Of a stretch of 64,000 nucleotides of DNA, positions 37,157 to 45,917 are shown piece by piece. Every line of letters begins with the position of its first letter. Positions within the stretch are counted from its first letter, which is position 1. Source of the DNA: an uncultured Actinomycetes bacterium (GTDB taxonomy: Bacteria; Actinomycetota; Geothermincolia; Fen-727; JACVIW01). The notes below the pieces were generated by a model. The model saw only the letters and a list, made by a program, of their open reading frames with translations. It searched no databases and was not told the DNA's origin. The position numbers were made by a program, and so were the translations under genes. Where the stretch lies: NCBI GenBank assembly GCA_937127245.1, contig CAKZLU010000011.1, positions 62,001 to 126,000 of the forward strand, read 5' to 3'.

Positions 37157-37651
37157 AATCGACGCTGTTCAAAAAGACCACTTATCGTTCAAAGCGAAGC
37201 CGCCACCATTTTTTTACACCGATAGCCCATGTTTGGGTTGAATTTGCTCATCCCGAGTGCCAACATTATTTCTAGAGGTACCGCTTCTCATCCGACAGGC
37301 AACCGGTCTAATCCGGTTGACCCGGTCAAACGGTTGCCATCACCAATAAGGACAACCGGGTACGGCTCTGGGTTAAGTATTTGGACCACCCAAATATCCC
37401 CAAGAGTTGCCGCAATAAGGTCTGATACGCCGAGCTAGTCGGAACCCGGTTCCGAAGCCCGGTTGTCCTCCCCCATATAATATATGAACTGATTTGTTCA
37501 ACACTTCTGGTTGCTTGGCATTCATCCTGAAAAAAGACACGTAAGACAGGTAGAAGAAAAAGACATCGGGAAACAAGTTCAGAGAGGATAAATGTGCGGA
37601 CTCAGCCAAAAACTCACCCGGTCAAACCTGCCACACCTCAAGCCGAGAAGC
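37157..37651. other. Non-coding stretch between LytTR regulator and cooT
   Basis: About 495 bases; the two ORF-track entries here have no SD or sensible composition. Its central 170 bases hold a dense set of inverted repeats, listed separately. Confidence 0.5.
37299..37469. other. Dense hairpin array, possible structured RNA or repeat element
   Basis: At least five perfect inverted repeats fall in 171 bases. GGCAACCG/CGGTTGCC (37299/37331) encloses AACCGG-N6-CCGGTT. AGGACAACCGGG (37349-37360) pairs with CCCGGTTGTCCT (37458-37469). TATTTGG-N5-CCAAATA (37378-37396), CCGA-N5-TCGG and GGAACC-C-GGTTCC (37441-37453) lie inside the long pair. No match to a known riboswitch, SRP RNA, tmRNA or tRNA is apparent to me. 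Confidence 0.5.
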
Positions 37652-37837
37652 TCACTTTGAAATCACTATCTTATGGTCGAGGAAGGTGATTTCCTCGATG
37701 GTTCCTTTGACTTCTATCACTTCACCGATTATGTTTGTCAGACGTATGCTGTCTCCATCCGTCTCAACCAGGACAACGTCCTCCATGATAAGATTCTCGC
37801 CTTCCAGAGTTTTTAGAAACGCGTTTGACTCACACAA
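37652..37837 (-). CDS. cooT: CooT-family nickel-binding protein
   Basis: This small protein of 61 residues begins MCESNAFLKTLEG, the CooT hallmark, where the Cys after the start methionine helps bind Ni(II) at the dimer interface. CooT supports nickel delivery to carbon monoxide dehydrogenase. The ORF track begins ten codons earlier; TTG 37837 with GGAGG seven bases upstream gives the canonical N-terminus. The rest (MEDVVLVETDGDSIRLTNIIGEVIEVKG) matches the family's beta-barrel pattern. No CODH gene is in the window, so it may serve another nickel enzyme or a remote locus. Confidence 0.8.
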   Translation of the reverse strand: MCESNAFLKTLEGENLIMEDVVLVETDGDSIRLTNIIGEVIEVKGTIEEITFLDHKIVISK

Positions 37838-37893
37838 ATCAATACCTCCATTCCTGTTCAGGATCACCCAGGCTATATCCCAAAGTTCGGACC

Positions 37894-38877
37894 TTAGCGC
37901 TCTCCAAAATCCCCTTTTCCCCTTTTAGTCCTTCTTCTTATGACGAAAAAATAGTATATCGACCACAAAAAAACCGCAATAAGCGCGGCAAAAACCGCAG
38001 CACGTCCGGTGAATCTGACCACAGCGTTGAATCCATCAACAACGCCACGCAGGGCGTCAGCAAAAGCCTCCTTTATACCCCATCCATCCGGCCTGGCGGC
38101 TCCCTCTTCAATCACCGTAACGTTGATCGTCGCAAACTGTATGCGGTTATCAAGATAGTTTTTCCTTCCCGTTAATTGCTCAATTTGCTCCTGCACGGAG
38201 GATATTTCTCTCTGAACCGAAAGAATTTCATCTATGGACTTAGCCTTTTGAAGAAGCGAAAGATACACAGAAATTTGCGCTCTTAGATTGTTGATTCTGC
38301 TTTCCAGGTCAACATATTCCTCTCCGACGTCTTCAGATCTCTCACTTATGGATGTGACTTTCCCGATATTTCTCAAATTTTCCATCACTTTCGAGTAGGA
38401 ATCCGCTGGCACTCTCAAGGTCAACGTTCCGCCGCTGATCCTCGAGTCGGTCGATTCCGCCATCGAGTTTGAGACATAGCCGCCAGAAGCCTCGGCTATA
38501 GAGACAATCCTGGCATACTCCCTGCTGAAAGAACCTTTCTTAATCTCGACAGTTATGTCAGCGGTTCTTATCGCCTTTGCCGCAATCTTCACACCGGCAG
38601 GCGTCCGAGCCGCGCTGCCCCCGACCACGCTTTCAGTTTTCATGTACCCCTTTAGGGCTTCCTCGCCTGAAGCGGGGGGAGCTTCTTCGACTCTTTCAGA
38701 CAAATCTCCATTCTCAGTAGCGCTCCCCACTCCTTTCAAAGTGTCATTCCTGGCTCTTTTTGAATGATATCCCTCCGTGAGAATGCCAATAGCGGCAAGT
38801 AGCAAGAGAATGGCGAATGCTGATAAGATGGCTGCCGCGAGCTTTCTCCGGCGGGAGTTGAGCATTTTCGTTTTCAT
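37894..38877 (-). CDS. DUF4349 membrane protein
   Basis: This 327-residue envelope protein has an N-terminal membrane helix (residues 12-32), a Ser/Glu-rich linker, then the DUF4349 core: IRTADITVEIKKGSF, SGGYVSNSM, GGTLTLRVPADSY, a coiled-coil around YVDLESRINNLRAQ, and RIQFATINVTVIEE. A second membrane helix near residue 295 precedes a basic C-terminus. DUF4349 proteins are widespread and of unknown function, probably anchored in the membrane with the coiled domain outside. The cooT stop lies about 55 bases downstream in the other direction of transcription order. Confidence 0.85.
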   Translation of the reverse strand: MKTKMLNSRRRKLAAAILSAFAILLLLAAIGILTEGYHSKRARNDTLKGVGSATENGDLSERVEEAPPASGEEALKGYMKTESVVGGSAARTPAGVKIAAKAIRTADITVEIKKGSFSREYARIVSIAEASGGYVSNSMAESTDSRISGGTLTLRVPADSYSKVMENLRNIGKVTSISERSEDVGEEYVDLESRINNLRAQISVYLSLLQKAKSIDEILSVQREISSVQEQIEQLTGRKNYLDNRIQFATINVTVIEEGAARPDGWGIKEAFADALRGVVDGFNAVVRFTGRAAVFAALIAVFLWSIYYFFVIRRRTKRGKGDFGER

Positions 38878-39129
38878 CGCTTTCCCCTTTCAATCGGTTC
38901 TAAAATTGTTTGACGAATCGCTTGAGCCCTTTGTTCCCCCGCCTTCGGTAGGGTTCCGAACTGGTCTTCTGGACCTCTACGGACCTCACCCTCCACATCG
39001 GAGTTTCTTCCTGTGTACAGACAGACCGCCTTGACTTCGCTTCAATGATAGTTAACGAATTATCAAACCGCCTAACCGAGTGCTATATAATAGGTTTGAA
39101 AGCTATCTCTCAGTACGGAGGTGCGACAC

Positions 39130-40056
39130 TTGGCGAGCGCCGTTTCTCTCGAAAACATAAGAAAGACTTATAAATCCCACATGCTGCGCATCAAAAGAAC
39201 GGCCATTGAGAATCTTTCCCTTGATGTCAGAGAAAACGAGATATTCGGGCTTCTTGGACCTAATGGAGCTGGTAAAACCACAACACTGAAAATCATTCTG
39301 GGACTTGTAGCCCCCAACAGCGGCACCGGGCACGTGCTTGGAAAACCACTCGGCAGCAAGAGCGCACGGTCAAGAATAGGTTTTCTCCCGGAGCAACCCT
39401 ATTTCTACGGTTTTATGACAGCGGAAAAAGCTCTCATGTTCTACGGGCATCTGGCGGGACTTGACGCAAACACGATAAGAAAGAGAAGTGAAGAGCTACT
39501 TAATCTCGTTGGACTACCTCAGGGTTCACATCTAACACTTGAGAAATACTCTAAAGGTATGCTTCAGCGTTTCGGGATAGCCCAGGCCCTACTCAATGAC
39601 CCTGACCTCATAATCATGGACGAACCGTCAAGCGGACTTGATCCCGTCGGGCAAAAGGAGATAAGGGACATAATTATTTCCCTGAAAGACCTGGGCAAGA
39701 CCGTTTTCCTTTCCAGCCATCAGCTGTCGGAGGTGGAATCGGTCTGCGATAGCGTCAGCATAATCAACCGGGGAACTACCGTTAGACAAGGTTATCTTGA
39801 CGATCTCCTTGAGGTAAAAGGCGTCTCGCTAATAACGTTTGCCGGCGCAAACGAGCGCGCAGCGGAGGCGCTTGTCCCACCGGCAAAGAGGGTGCGGGAG
39901 GAAAACGGGAGAATCAGCGTGGAAGTGGACTCGGAAAAGATTTACGAAATCATCTCCATGGGTCGGGACCTTGGATTTGAGCTTCAAAGTGTTACCCCGT
40001 TCAGAAAATCACTCGAGGATCTCTTTATTGAAATAGTCAGGGGAGAGAAAATTTGA
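39130..40056 (+). CDS. ABC transporter ATP-binding protein
   Basis: This is the ATPase of an ABC-2-type exporter. Walker A is GPNGAGKTTTLK, the signature EKYSKGMLQRFG, Walker B LIIMDEPSSGLDP and the H-loop FLSSHQLSE. About 80 C-terminal residues follow the core, as in CcmA/NatA-like exporters. The ORF track begins at GTG 39121, but GGAGGT lies directly on that codon. TTG 39130 is seven bases after the SD and is preferred. An extended -10-like TGCTATATAAT lies at 39081-39091. The permease start overlaps this gene's stop codon. Confidence 0.9.
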   Translation: MASAVSLENIRKTYKSHMLRIKRTAIENLSLDVRENEIFGLLGPNGAGKTTTLKIILGLVAPNSGTGHVLGKPLGSKSARSRIGFLPEQPYFYGFMTAEKALMFYGHLAGLDANTIRKRSEELLNLVGLPQGSHLTLEKYSKGMLQRFGIAQALLNDPDLIIMDEPSSGLDPVGQKEIRDIIISLKDLGKTVFLSSHQLSEVESVCDSVSIINRGTTVRQGYLDDLLEVKGVSLITFAGANERAAEALVPPAKRVREENGRISVEVDSEKIYEIISMGRDLGFELQSVTPFRKSLEDLFIEIVRGEKI

Positions 40057-40820
40057 GAAACGTCATTTTTCTCGCGATCAATGTCATAAGAGATTCATTC
40101 AGGAAAAAGATCTTCTACGTGGTGTTCATATTTGGTCTGGCGATGCTTGCGCTTTCTCCCCTTCTGCCGTCTTTCGAACTGGGGCTTCAGGCGCAGTTCT
40201 TGAGGGATGTATCAATCAGCCTGACGTCCCTTTTCGGCGCGGTTCTTGCCGTTATTGTGGCCGTCGGGCAGCTTCCCGTGGAAATAGAGAAAAAGACGAT
40301 TTATAACATCCTGTCCAAGCCTGTTAGCCGCCTTCAATACTTTGCGGGTAAATTTCTTGGAGTCGTCTCAACTCTTGCAATAATACTTCTCGTCATGGGA
40401 ATCGAGATCATAATTCTCATATATCTCAGGCTCAAAGTCTTTTCACCCATCGTCTTCGAGGGCGTGCTTATGGTCTTCCTCGAGTCCTGCATAATAGCGT
40501 CCTTTTGCTATCTCATGACGACTTTCGCCAGCATCCCTGTCGGTGTGCTGGCCGCAATATTCTTTTACGTATTATGTCATGTGAAAACAGGATACCTGCA
40601 TGGGAAACTGATTGAGGGTGTCAGTGGGGCCTGGCGTGTCCTTACATGGAGCCTGTATTACATAATCCCCAACCTGGAGAACTACAACATATCCCAGCAG
40701 GTTGGCTACGGGCACGGGGTACCTGGCGGCTACACCGTACGGGTGCTCTTATACGCGTTACTGTTTGTGGGATTATTTATTTTCATCGGTTATGCCGTAT
40801 TCAGGAGGAAAGACCTTTGA
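40053..40820 (+). CDS. ABC-2-type transporter permease
   Basis: This integral membrane permease of 255 residues has about six hydrophobic helices. It starts IFLAINVIRDSFRKKIFYVVFIFGLAML, a layout shared with NosY/ABC-2 permeases, and contains VEIEKKTIYNILSKPVSRLQYFAGKFLG, the typical coupling region. Its TTG overlaps the ATPase stop and its own stop overlaps the next start, so all three genes are translationally coupled. The exported substrate is unknown. Confidence 0.88.
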   Translation: MRNVIFLAINVIRDSFRKKIFYVVFIFGLAMLALSPLLPSFELGLQAQFLRDVSISLTSLFGAVLAVIVAVGQLPVEIEKKTIYNILSKPVSRLQYFAGKFLGVVSTLAIILLVMGIEIIILIYLRLKVFSPIVFEGVLMVFLESCIIASFCYLMTTFASIPVGVLAAIFFYVLCHVKTGYLHGKLIEGVSGAWRVLTWSLYYIIPNLENYNISQQVGYGHGVPGGYTVRVLLYALLFVGLFIFIGYAVFRRKDL

Positions 40821-41530
40821 GTCCATTTGGAACCGCTGACACGGAGAGGCGAAGTCCAAATCTATGGAGAATCTTTGTAATTTTAGTGATAGTCGCGGGA
40901 CTTGCTGGAGTTATCTTCCTGCAGCATTCGATCGACTCGAGTTCCGCCTCCAGGGCTTCGTGGAGAGAGGCCGCGCCTTTAAGCGCAGGGCAATCCGTTC
41001 TTGATCTACTTGGGGGGGTAAGACAAGCATTAGCCGCTTGGATCTGGACCAAGACTGACACAGTCTTTCACGCTTACGGCATTAATCTTTACGAAAACAA
41101 ATCGATGTATCCTTATTATAAATTGGTGACCAGCCTTGACCCGCGTTTCACAATGGCGTATTACTTCGCGAGTTACATGCTCTTCAGGCTCGGCAAACCA
41201 GAGCAGGGCTATGCCCTCGCGCTTGAAGGTCTGCGCAACAATCCAACCTCATCATTACTCCAGAGAAATCTGGCGGAAATATATCTATTTTTCAAAAAGG
41301 ACCCTCGAAAAGCGAAATACCACTGCGAACGCGCGCTGGCATACGCAAGCGATGAGAAAGATATTGTCTCGACAAACAGCCTCTTAAGCCTGATAAATCA
41401 GGTGCTTGAAGGTAAGAAAAAGATACCTGACCTCATTTCTAAGGAATACATGGAAAAAGCCGGTCAGCACCATCATCAAGAGGAAGGGGAATACTGTCCG
41501 GAGTGTGAAAGAGAGAAACACGGGGAATAG
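40817..41530 (+). CDS. Membrane-anchored TPR-like protein with His/Cys tail
   Basis: This protein of 237 residues has one N-terminal membrane helix (about 18-37), then a helical region resembling two or three TPR units (YKLVTSLDPRFTMAYYFASYML; LALEGLRNNPTSSLLQRNLAEIYL). It ends in a metal-binding-looking tail with HHHQEEGEYCPECEREKH. The ORF-track start lies inside the permease; TTG 40817, eight bases after AGGAGG and overlapping the permease stop, is correct in my view. It probably works with the ABC exporter, either as a substrate-recruiting or an assembly factor. Confidence 0.75.
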   Translation: MSPFGTADTERRSPNLWRIFVILVIVAGLAGVIFLQHSIDSSSASRASWREAAPLSAGQSVLDLLGGVRQALAAWIWTKTDTVFHAYGINLYENKSMYPYYKLVTSLDPRFTMAYYFASYMLFRLGKPEQGYALALEGLRNNPTSSLLQRNLAEIYLFFKKDPRKAKYHCERALAYASDEKDIVSTNSLLSLINQVLEGKKKIPDLISKEYMEKAGQHHHQEEGEYCPECEREKHGE

Positions 41531-41625
41531 AAAAGCCGCAGCAGTAAACTGAAAGCCTCATCACGCTAACCGCCCGGGGATTGTTCCAAGTTTAACAGCA
41601 AACTGAAAGACTTTAAGTATATTAG

Positions 41626-43035
41626 TCAATCGGCAATGTCCTTAAGCCGGCGGTCCATTGCCTCAGCACTCCTCTTCCCCGCACCCATCGCCTCTATTAC
41701 GGTCGCCGATCCGTTCACGATGTCTCCCCCGGCGTAAACACCCGGAATGCTCGTCTCGCCAGTTTGTTTGTCCGTCTTTATATAGCCCCTGTCCGTAAGC
41801 TCGAGACCCGGGGTATTCATGGGAAGCAAGGGGTTAGCCCTCGTTCCAATTGCCATGACCAACACGTCCGCTGGTATCGTTACGTACTCCCCGGGAACGG
41901 GGATAGGTCTCCTGCGCCCGGACTCATCCGGCTCGCCAAGTTCCATCTTCTGGCATTTCATCTCATGGCACCAGCCATCGCGACCGATAACCTCAACCGG
42001 ATTTGTCAGCAGATGGAAAATGACTCCCTCCTCCTCGCCGTGCTCAACCTCCTCAATTCTTGCGGGCATTTCCTTTCGGGACCTTCGATAAACTATGTGC
42101 ACGTTCTCGGCGCCTATCCTCAGGGCGGTCCTTGCCGCGTCCATGGCGACATTTCCTCCGCCCACGACAACAAAGTTTCCAGTCCTCTTTACCGGCGTGT
42201 CATATTCCGGGAACTCCCTTGCTCTCATGAGATTGCACCTTGTTAGAAACTCGTTAGCAGAATAAACACCGTTCAAATTCTCACCCGGGATTCCCATGAA
42301 AACAGGCAAACCGGCGCCGATTCCTATAAAAATAGAGCGAAACTCTTTCAGGAGGTCTTCCACTGTCGCCGTGCGACCAACAACAAAGTCGCAAACGATT
42401 TCCACCCCCATTTTCTCAAGTATTTTTATCTCTCTGTCAACGACCCACTGGGGCAACCTGAACTCGGGTATTCCATAGGTTAGAACTCCCCCCGCCACAT
42501 GCAGGGACTCAAATATTGTGACGCGATGCCCTCTTCTGGCAAGCTCAGCCGCCGTGGTAAGCCCAGCGGGTCCCGAGCCGACAACGGCAACAGGGAAACC
42601 CCGCTTGTCGAGAATTTCGGGCACCATTTCGATTTCCTTTTCCGCTTCATAATCAGCCACAAACCTTTCCAATTTCCCGATAGAAACTGGTTCCCCCTTT
42701 TTCCCGAGTACGCAGGTAGCCTCACACTGGTTTTCCTGCGGGCAAACTCTCCCGCACACCCCCGGAAGGAGATTGTCGCGCCTTATTCGCGCGAGCGCAT
42801 CCTCGAACTTGCCGTCAAGAATCTCAGCAATGAAACCCGGAATATCAATTGATACGGGACAACCATCCACGCATTTGGGTTTCCTGCAAGCCAGGCATCT
42901 TTGAGCTTCCCTTTTAGCCTCATCCGCGGAATAACCGAGAGCAACCTCCTCCCAGTTTCTTACCCTTTCTCGCGGAGACTGCCTTCTTACCGGCACCCTC
43001 TCTTTTATGATTTTCTTTCTCTCTTTATCTGCCAT
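41626..43035 (-). CDS. gltA: NADPH-dependent glutamate synthase small-subunit-type flavoprotein
   Basis: This FAD/NADPH oxidoreductase of 469 residues matches the homotetrameric GltA type and is also close to NfnB/SudA. The N-terminal iron-sulfur region has CLACRKPKCVDGCPVSIDIPGFI and CGRVCPQENQCEATCVLG. FAD binding is VGSGPAGLTTAAELARRG, NADPH binding is VVGGGNVAMDAARTALR, and the C-terminal GGDIVNGSATVIEAMGAG is conserved. I use ATG 43035, nine bases after GAGGT, over GTG 43044. With no nfnA-like partner next to it, GltA or a stand-alone transhydrogenase-like role remain open. Confidence 0.85.
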   Translation of the reverse strand: MADKERKKIIKERVPVRRQSPRERVRNWEEVALGYSADEAKREAQRCLACRKPKCVDGCPVSIDIPGFIAEILDGKFEDALARIRRDNLLPGVCGRVCPQENQCEATCVLGKKGEPVSIGKLERFVADYEAEKEIEMVPEILDKRGFPVAVVGSGPAGLTTAAELARRGHRVTIFESLHVAGGVLTYGIPEFRLPQWVVDREIKILEKMGVEIVCDFVVGRTATVEDLLKEFRSIFIGIGAGLPVFMGIPGENLNGVYSANEFLTRCNLMRAREFPEYDTPVKRTGNFVVVGGGNVAMDAARTALRIGAENVHIVYRRSRKEMPARIEEVEHGEEEGVIFHLLTNPVEVIGRDGWCHEMKCQKMELGEPDESGRRRPIPVPGEYVTIPADVLVMAIGTRANPLLPMNTPGLELTDRGYIKTDKQTGETSIPGVYAGGDIVNGSATVIEAMGAGKRSAEAMDRRLKDIAD

Positions 43036-43128
43036 TCTCACCAAACCTCAAATAAGCAAGTACCAACCCGAACTCTGCAATTTTGCAACACGAAAATTCT
43101 TCGGGATAAGCCTTAATAAAAAGCGGGG

Positions 43129-43608
43129 TCATCCTGAAATTTTCTCAATGAGCGCGACAGCAATCGACGCTATACCTTCTCCACGACCGGTAAAGCCCAT
43201 GCCCTCGGTTGTCTTGCCTTTAATTGACACATCCTCAATTGAAACCCCGCACAGCTTCGCTATATTTTCGCGCATTTCACGGCGGTATTTTGCGATTTTC
43301 GGCTCCTGACAGATTACCACTATGTCAACGCACTTTATGACGTAGCCAGCTTCTCGGAGGCTGTGGACCACACAGGATAGAAGGTCGGTGCTTCTCGCGT
43401 TTTCAAAACCGGGATCCGTGTCCGGGAACTTCTCCCCAATATCACCTTGCGCAGAAGCCCCGAGAAGTGCGTCCATAAGCGCGTGAAGCGCCACATCGGC
43501 GTCCGAATGTCCCGAAAGCCCCTTTTCGTAGGGAATCTCAACGCCCGCAAGATATAATTTTCTACCAGAGGCAAGCATATGGGCGTCAAAGCCGATTCCC
43601 ACTCTCAT
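43129..43608 (-). CDS. ispF: 2-C-methyl-D-erythritol 2,4-cyclodiphosphate synthase
   Basis: This is the MEP-pathway enzyme that cyclises the CDP-methylerythritol phosphate intermediate. MRVGIGFDAHML starts the protein with the zinc ligands Asp and His, followed by GLSGHSDADVALHALMDALLG and FPDTDPGFENA. FTGRGEGIASIAVALI ends it. At about 159 residues it has the standard length. I use ATG 43608, preceded by GGGGTGG, rather than GTG 43617. It overlaps ispD by 23 bases. Confidence 0.95.
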   Translation of the reverse strand: MRVGIGFDAHMLASGRKLYLAGVEIPYEKGLSGHSDADVALHALMDALLGASAQGDIGEKFPDTDPGFENARSTDLLSCVVHSLREAGYVIKCVDIVVICQEPKIAKYRREMRENIAKLCGVSIEDVSIKGKTTEGMGFTGRGEGIASIAVALIEKISG

Positions 43609-44293
43609 TCGTACCACCCCGATTTAACAATCGTTCGACAATGACCAAATCCTCCGGATAGGTAACTTTTATGTTATGCCTGTCCCCCTGAATGACCCCG
43701 ACCTTGCCACCGATGAACTCAATAAGCGAAGCGTCATCACTTCCTTCAAAACCTTTCTCGAGAGCTTTCTTGTGAGCTTCGTAAAGGCGTGATCTCAAAA
43801 AAGCCTGCGGTGTCTGAACAGAAACCAGTCTGTCCCTATCTAATGTCTTGACAACCCTGCTGTTATCAACTTCTTTCACAGTGTCAGTAACCCTTATTGC
43901 TGTAATAAGCCCGTCAAAACCCTCCGGTATATCACAGACGCTATTTATCGCGAGGCTTGAAACCAATGGTCTTGCACCGTCGTGTACTACCACTATATTC
44001 ACTTCCGCGGGCAATTTCTCTAAGGCGGAAAAGACGGACTGCTGGCGAGTAACTCCTCCTGGAACGATGGTCATCACTTTTGAAAAACCTTCTGTGAGAA
44101 GCCTTTCTCGACTCCAATCCCCGAGACGCTCGCCTGGAAGAACTAAGACAACTCCCTCAACCAGTCTTGAATTCTCAAACGCGGAAAGAGAATAGTAAAA
44201 AAGAGGTTTACCGCTTAAAGGGACTTCGCATTTAAAACAGGGCAGGCTGAGTCTGTTGCCTGAACCCGCCGCGGCGACAATTCCGAAGATCAT
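43586..44293 (-). CDS. ispD: 2-C-methyl-D-erythritol 4-phosphate cytidylyltransferase
   Basis: IspD makes CDP-methylerythritol from MEP and CTP. The nucleotide-binding N-terminus is IVAAAGSGNRLSLPCFKCEVPLSGKPLFYYS; note LPCFKCE where many IspD proteins have a G..K..L..G spacing. VVVHDGARPLVS, AIRVTDTVKEV and TPQAFLRSRLYEAH are all present. At 235 residues it is normal. It follows the PIN/TRAM gene by two bases and overlaps ispF, as in the classic carD-yacL-ispD-ispF arrangement. Confidence 0.93.
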   Translation of the reverse strand: MIFGIVAAAGSGNRLSLPCFKCEVPLSGKPLFYYSLSAFENSRLVEGVVLVLPGERLGDWSRERLLTEGFSKVMTIVPGGVTRQQSVFSALEKLPAEVNIVVVHDGARPLVSSLAINSVCDIPEGFDGLITAIRVTDTVKEVDNSRVVKTLDRDRLVSVQTPQAFLRSRLYEAHKKALEKGFEGSDDASLIEFIGGKVGVIQGDRHNIKVTYPEDLVIVERLLNRGGTNESGNRL

Positions 44294-44295
44294 GG

Positions 44296-45360
44296 CTAAT
44301 CCTCGGCGCTATCATCAGCAATGTCAGTGAATATCATCTTACCCGCGGGCGTCTGGAGAATGCTTGTCGCAACCACCTTGACCTCTTCCCCAACCCTGTC
44401 CTTGCCTTCCTGAATGACCACCATAGTACCGTCATCCAGATATCCGACACCCTGCCCGGGCTCTTTCCCCTCCCTGATTATTTTAACGGTGAACGTCTCA
44501 CCAGGTAGGATAACAGGCTTAACCGCGTTCGCGAGTTCATTTATATTTAGAATCTTCACACCCTGTATCTCGGCGATCCTATTCAAGTTATAGTCATTCG
44601 TCATCAGAACCATTCCGGTCAGTTTGGAAAGGGCGATCAACTTGCTGTCAACATCTGTCAACTCCGGGAAGTCTTGATCGGTGATTTCAACACGAACATT
44701 GTCAATCTTTTGTAAAGCGTTTAGAGTGTCAAGCCCCCGCCTTCCTCTGTTTCTCTTAAGCGTGTCGGGGGAATCGGCAATCGTTTGTAATTCGTGAAGG
44801 ATGAACCTGGGAACAATCATAGTGCCATCAAGAAAACCCGCTTTGGTTATATCAACAATCCGACCATCGATGATGACGCTGGTGTCAAGAAGCCTCCCAG
44901 TCTGCCCGCCTGTCGTATAGCCACCAAGTCCTGGACCAAGGTTGAACATCGCGGACAATTCTGACCGCTTCACGATACCGACCCTCATGCATATATAACC
45001 GGAGATAAAAAACAAGAAGAGAGAGATTATGTATCCGGGCACGCCGAATCTAAACAATGCGATTGATGGAAGCAAAGCGATTATAAATCCCCCGATTAAG
45101 CCCAGGGCGCCGAAAAAGACGGTCGCTCCCGAAACCCTGAAAACAAGGCTTTCAAGCCTTCCTAAAAGGTCTGCGGCCTTTCTCCCCAAAACGCCGCCGA
45201 GAACATACCCTACAAGGAAACCAAGCACGGTGCCGGTTGCGAGCACAGCGACGCTTAAGACGTGTCCATCGACGTAGCGCCTGTTCAGCAAGTCCGCAAC
45301 TCGATAGCCACCGTATGAACATGCGAAAATCGTCGTGAAACGTATGATGATAACAATCAA
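44296..45360 (-). CDS. PIN/TRAM-domain membrane protein (YacL type)
   Basis: This 354-residue protein has four hydrophobic helices in the first 140 residues, a PIN nuclease-fold domain (about 160-280), and a C-terminal TRAM domain (VKIIREGKEPGQGVGYLDDGTMVVIQEG). The PIN acidic residues are visible in LLDTSVIIDGRI, RGLDTLNAL and VDSKLIALSK with TNDYNLNRIA. YacL proteins are thought to be membrane-bound RNases but are poorly studied. It lies between carD and ispD, its conserved position in Gram-positive genomes. Confidence 0.9.
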   Translation of the reverse strand: MIVIIIRFTTIFACSYGGYRVADLLNRRYVDGHVLSVAVLATGTVLGFLVGYVLGGVLGRKAADLLGRLESLVFRVSGATVFFGALGLIGGFIIALLPSIALFRFGVPGYIISLFLFFISGYICMRVGIVKRSELSAMFNLGPGLGGYTTGGQTGRLLDTSVIIDGRIVDITKAGFLDGTMIVPRFILHELQTIADSPDTLKRNRGRRGLDTLNALQKIDNVRVEITDQDFPELTDVDSKLIALSKLTGMVLMTNDYNLNRIAEIQGVKILNINELANAVKPVILPGETFTVKIIREGKEPGQGVGYLDDGTMVVIQEGKDRVGEEVKVVATSILQTPAGKMIFTDIADDSAED

Positions 45361-45410
45361 GGGTAACCCCCCGACAGGTTTTATTTAATCATGAGGCATA
45401 TCTAAAGATA

Positions 45411-45917
45411 TCAGACGGAGATATCCTGGCTCGTAAGCCTCTGTGAAAATGCTTCCTCAAGCATACTCATCGCTTTGTCATTATCAATATTAAGGACGTA
45501 TATAATCTCGCTCAATAATATCTGCCTTGCCTGATTAAGCATCCTCTTCTCACCCGTCGAAAGCCCCTTTTCCCTCTCTCTGATAGTAAGATTTCTCACC
45601 ACCTCTGCGACCTCATAGATGCTGCCACTGCGCAGCTTATCCCTGTTCTTTTTATACCTGTGATTCCAGTTAGTTGGCATCTGACTCTGCTCCTGCGAGA
45701 GGACCTCTAAGACCATCTTTACTTCTTTTTTGGATATCACACTTCTCAGTCCCACGCTCTGCGTGCTCTCCTCAGGGACCGTGACCTTCAAGTCGCCCCC
45801 GCAAAGACTTAATACGAAAAATGTCTTTTTCTGGCCATTTACGATTTTTTCCTCGATACGCTCGACAATGCCAGCTCCATGGTGGGGATAGACGATTTTA
45901 TCACCTACATTGAACAC
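45411..45917 (-). CDS. carD: CarD-family transcription factor
   Basis: CarD binds RNA polymerase through its N-terminal Tudor-like domain and stabilises open complexes at stress and rRNA promoters. The start MFNVGDKIVYPHHGAGIVERIEEK is diagnostic, followed by the RID core and a helical DNA-binding half (NWNHRYKKNRDKLRSGS, EKRMLNQARQILLSEI). At 168 residues it is full length. The start is GTG with AGGGAG upstream. It is the first gene of the carD-yacL-ispD-ispF run. Confidence 0.93.
   Translation of the reverse strand: MFNVGDKIVYPHHGAGIVERIEEKIVNGQKKTFFVLSLCGGDLKVTVPEESTQSVGLRSVISKKEVKMVLEVLSQEQSQMPTNWNHRYKKNRDKLRSGSIYEVAEVVRNLTIREREKGLSTGEKRMLNQARQILLSEIIYVLNIDNDKAMSMLEEAFSQRLTSQDISV

Noticed and set aside
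37349-37469. Possible tRNA, tmRNA or SRP RNA in the hairpin array
   Set aside because: No T-loop GTTCRA in the right place, no SRP apical loop motif and no CCA-ready acceptor arrangement.
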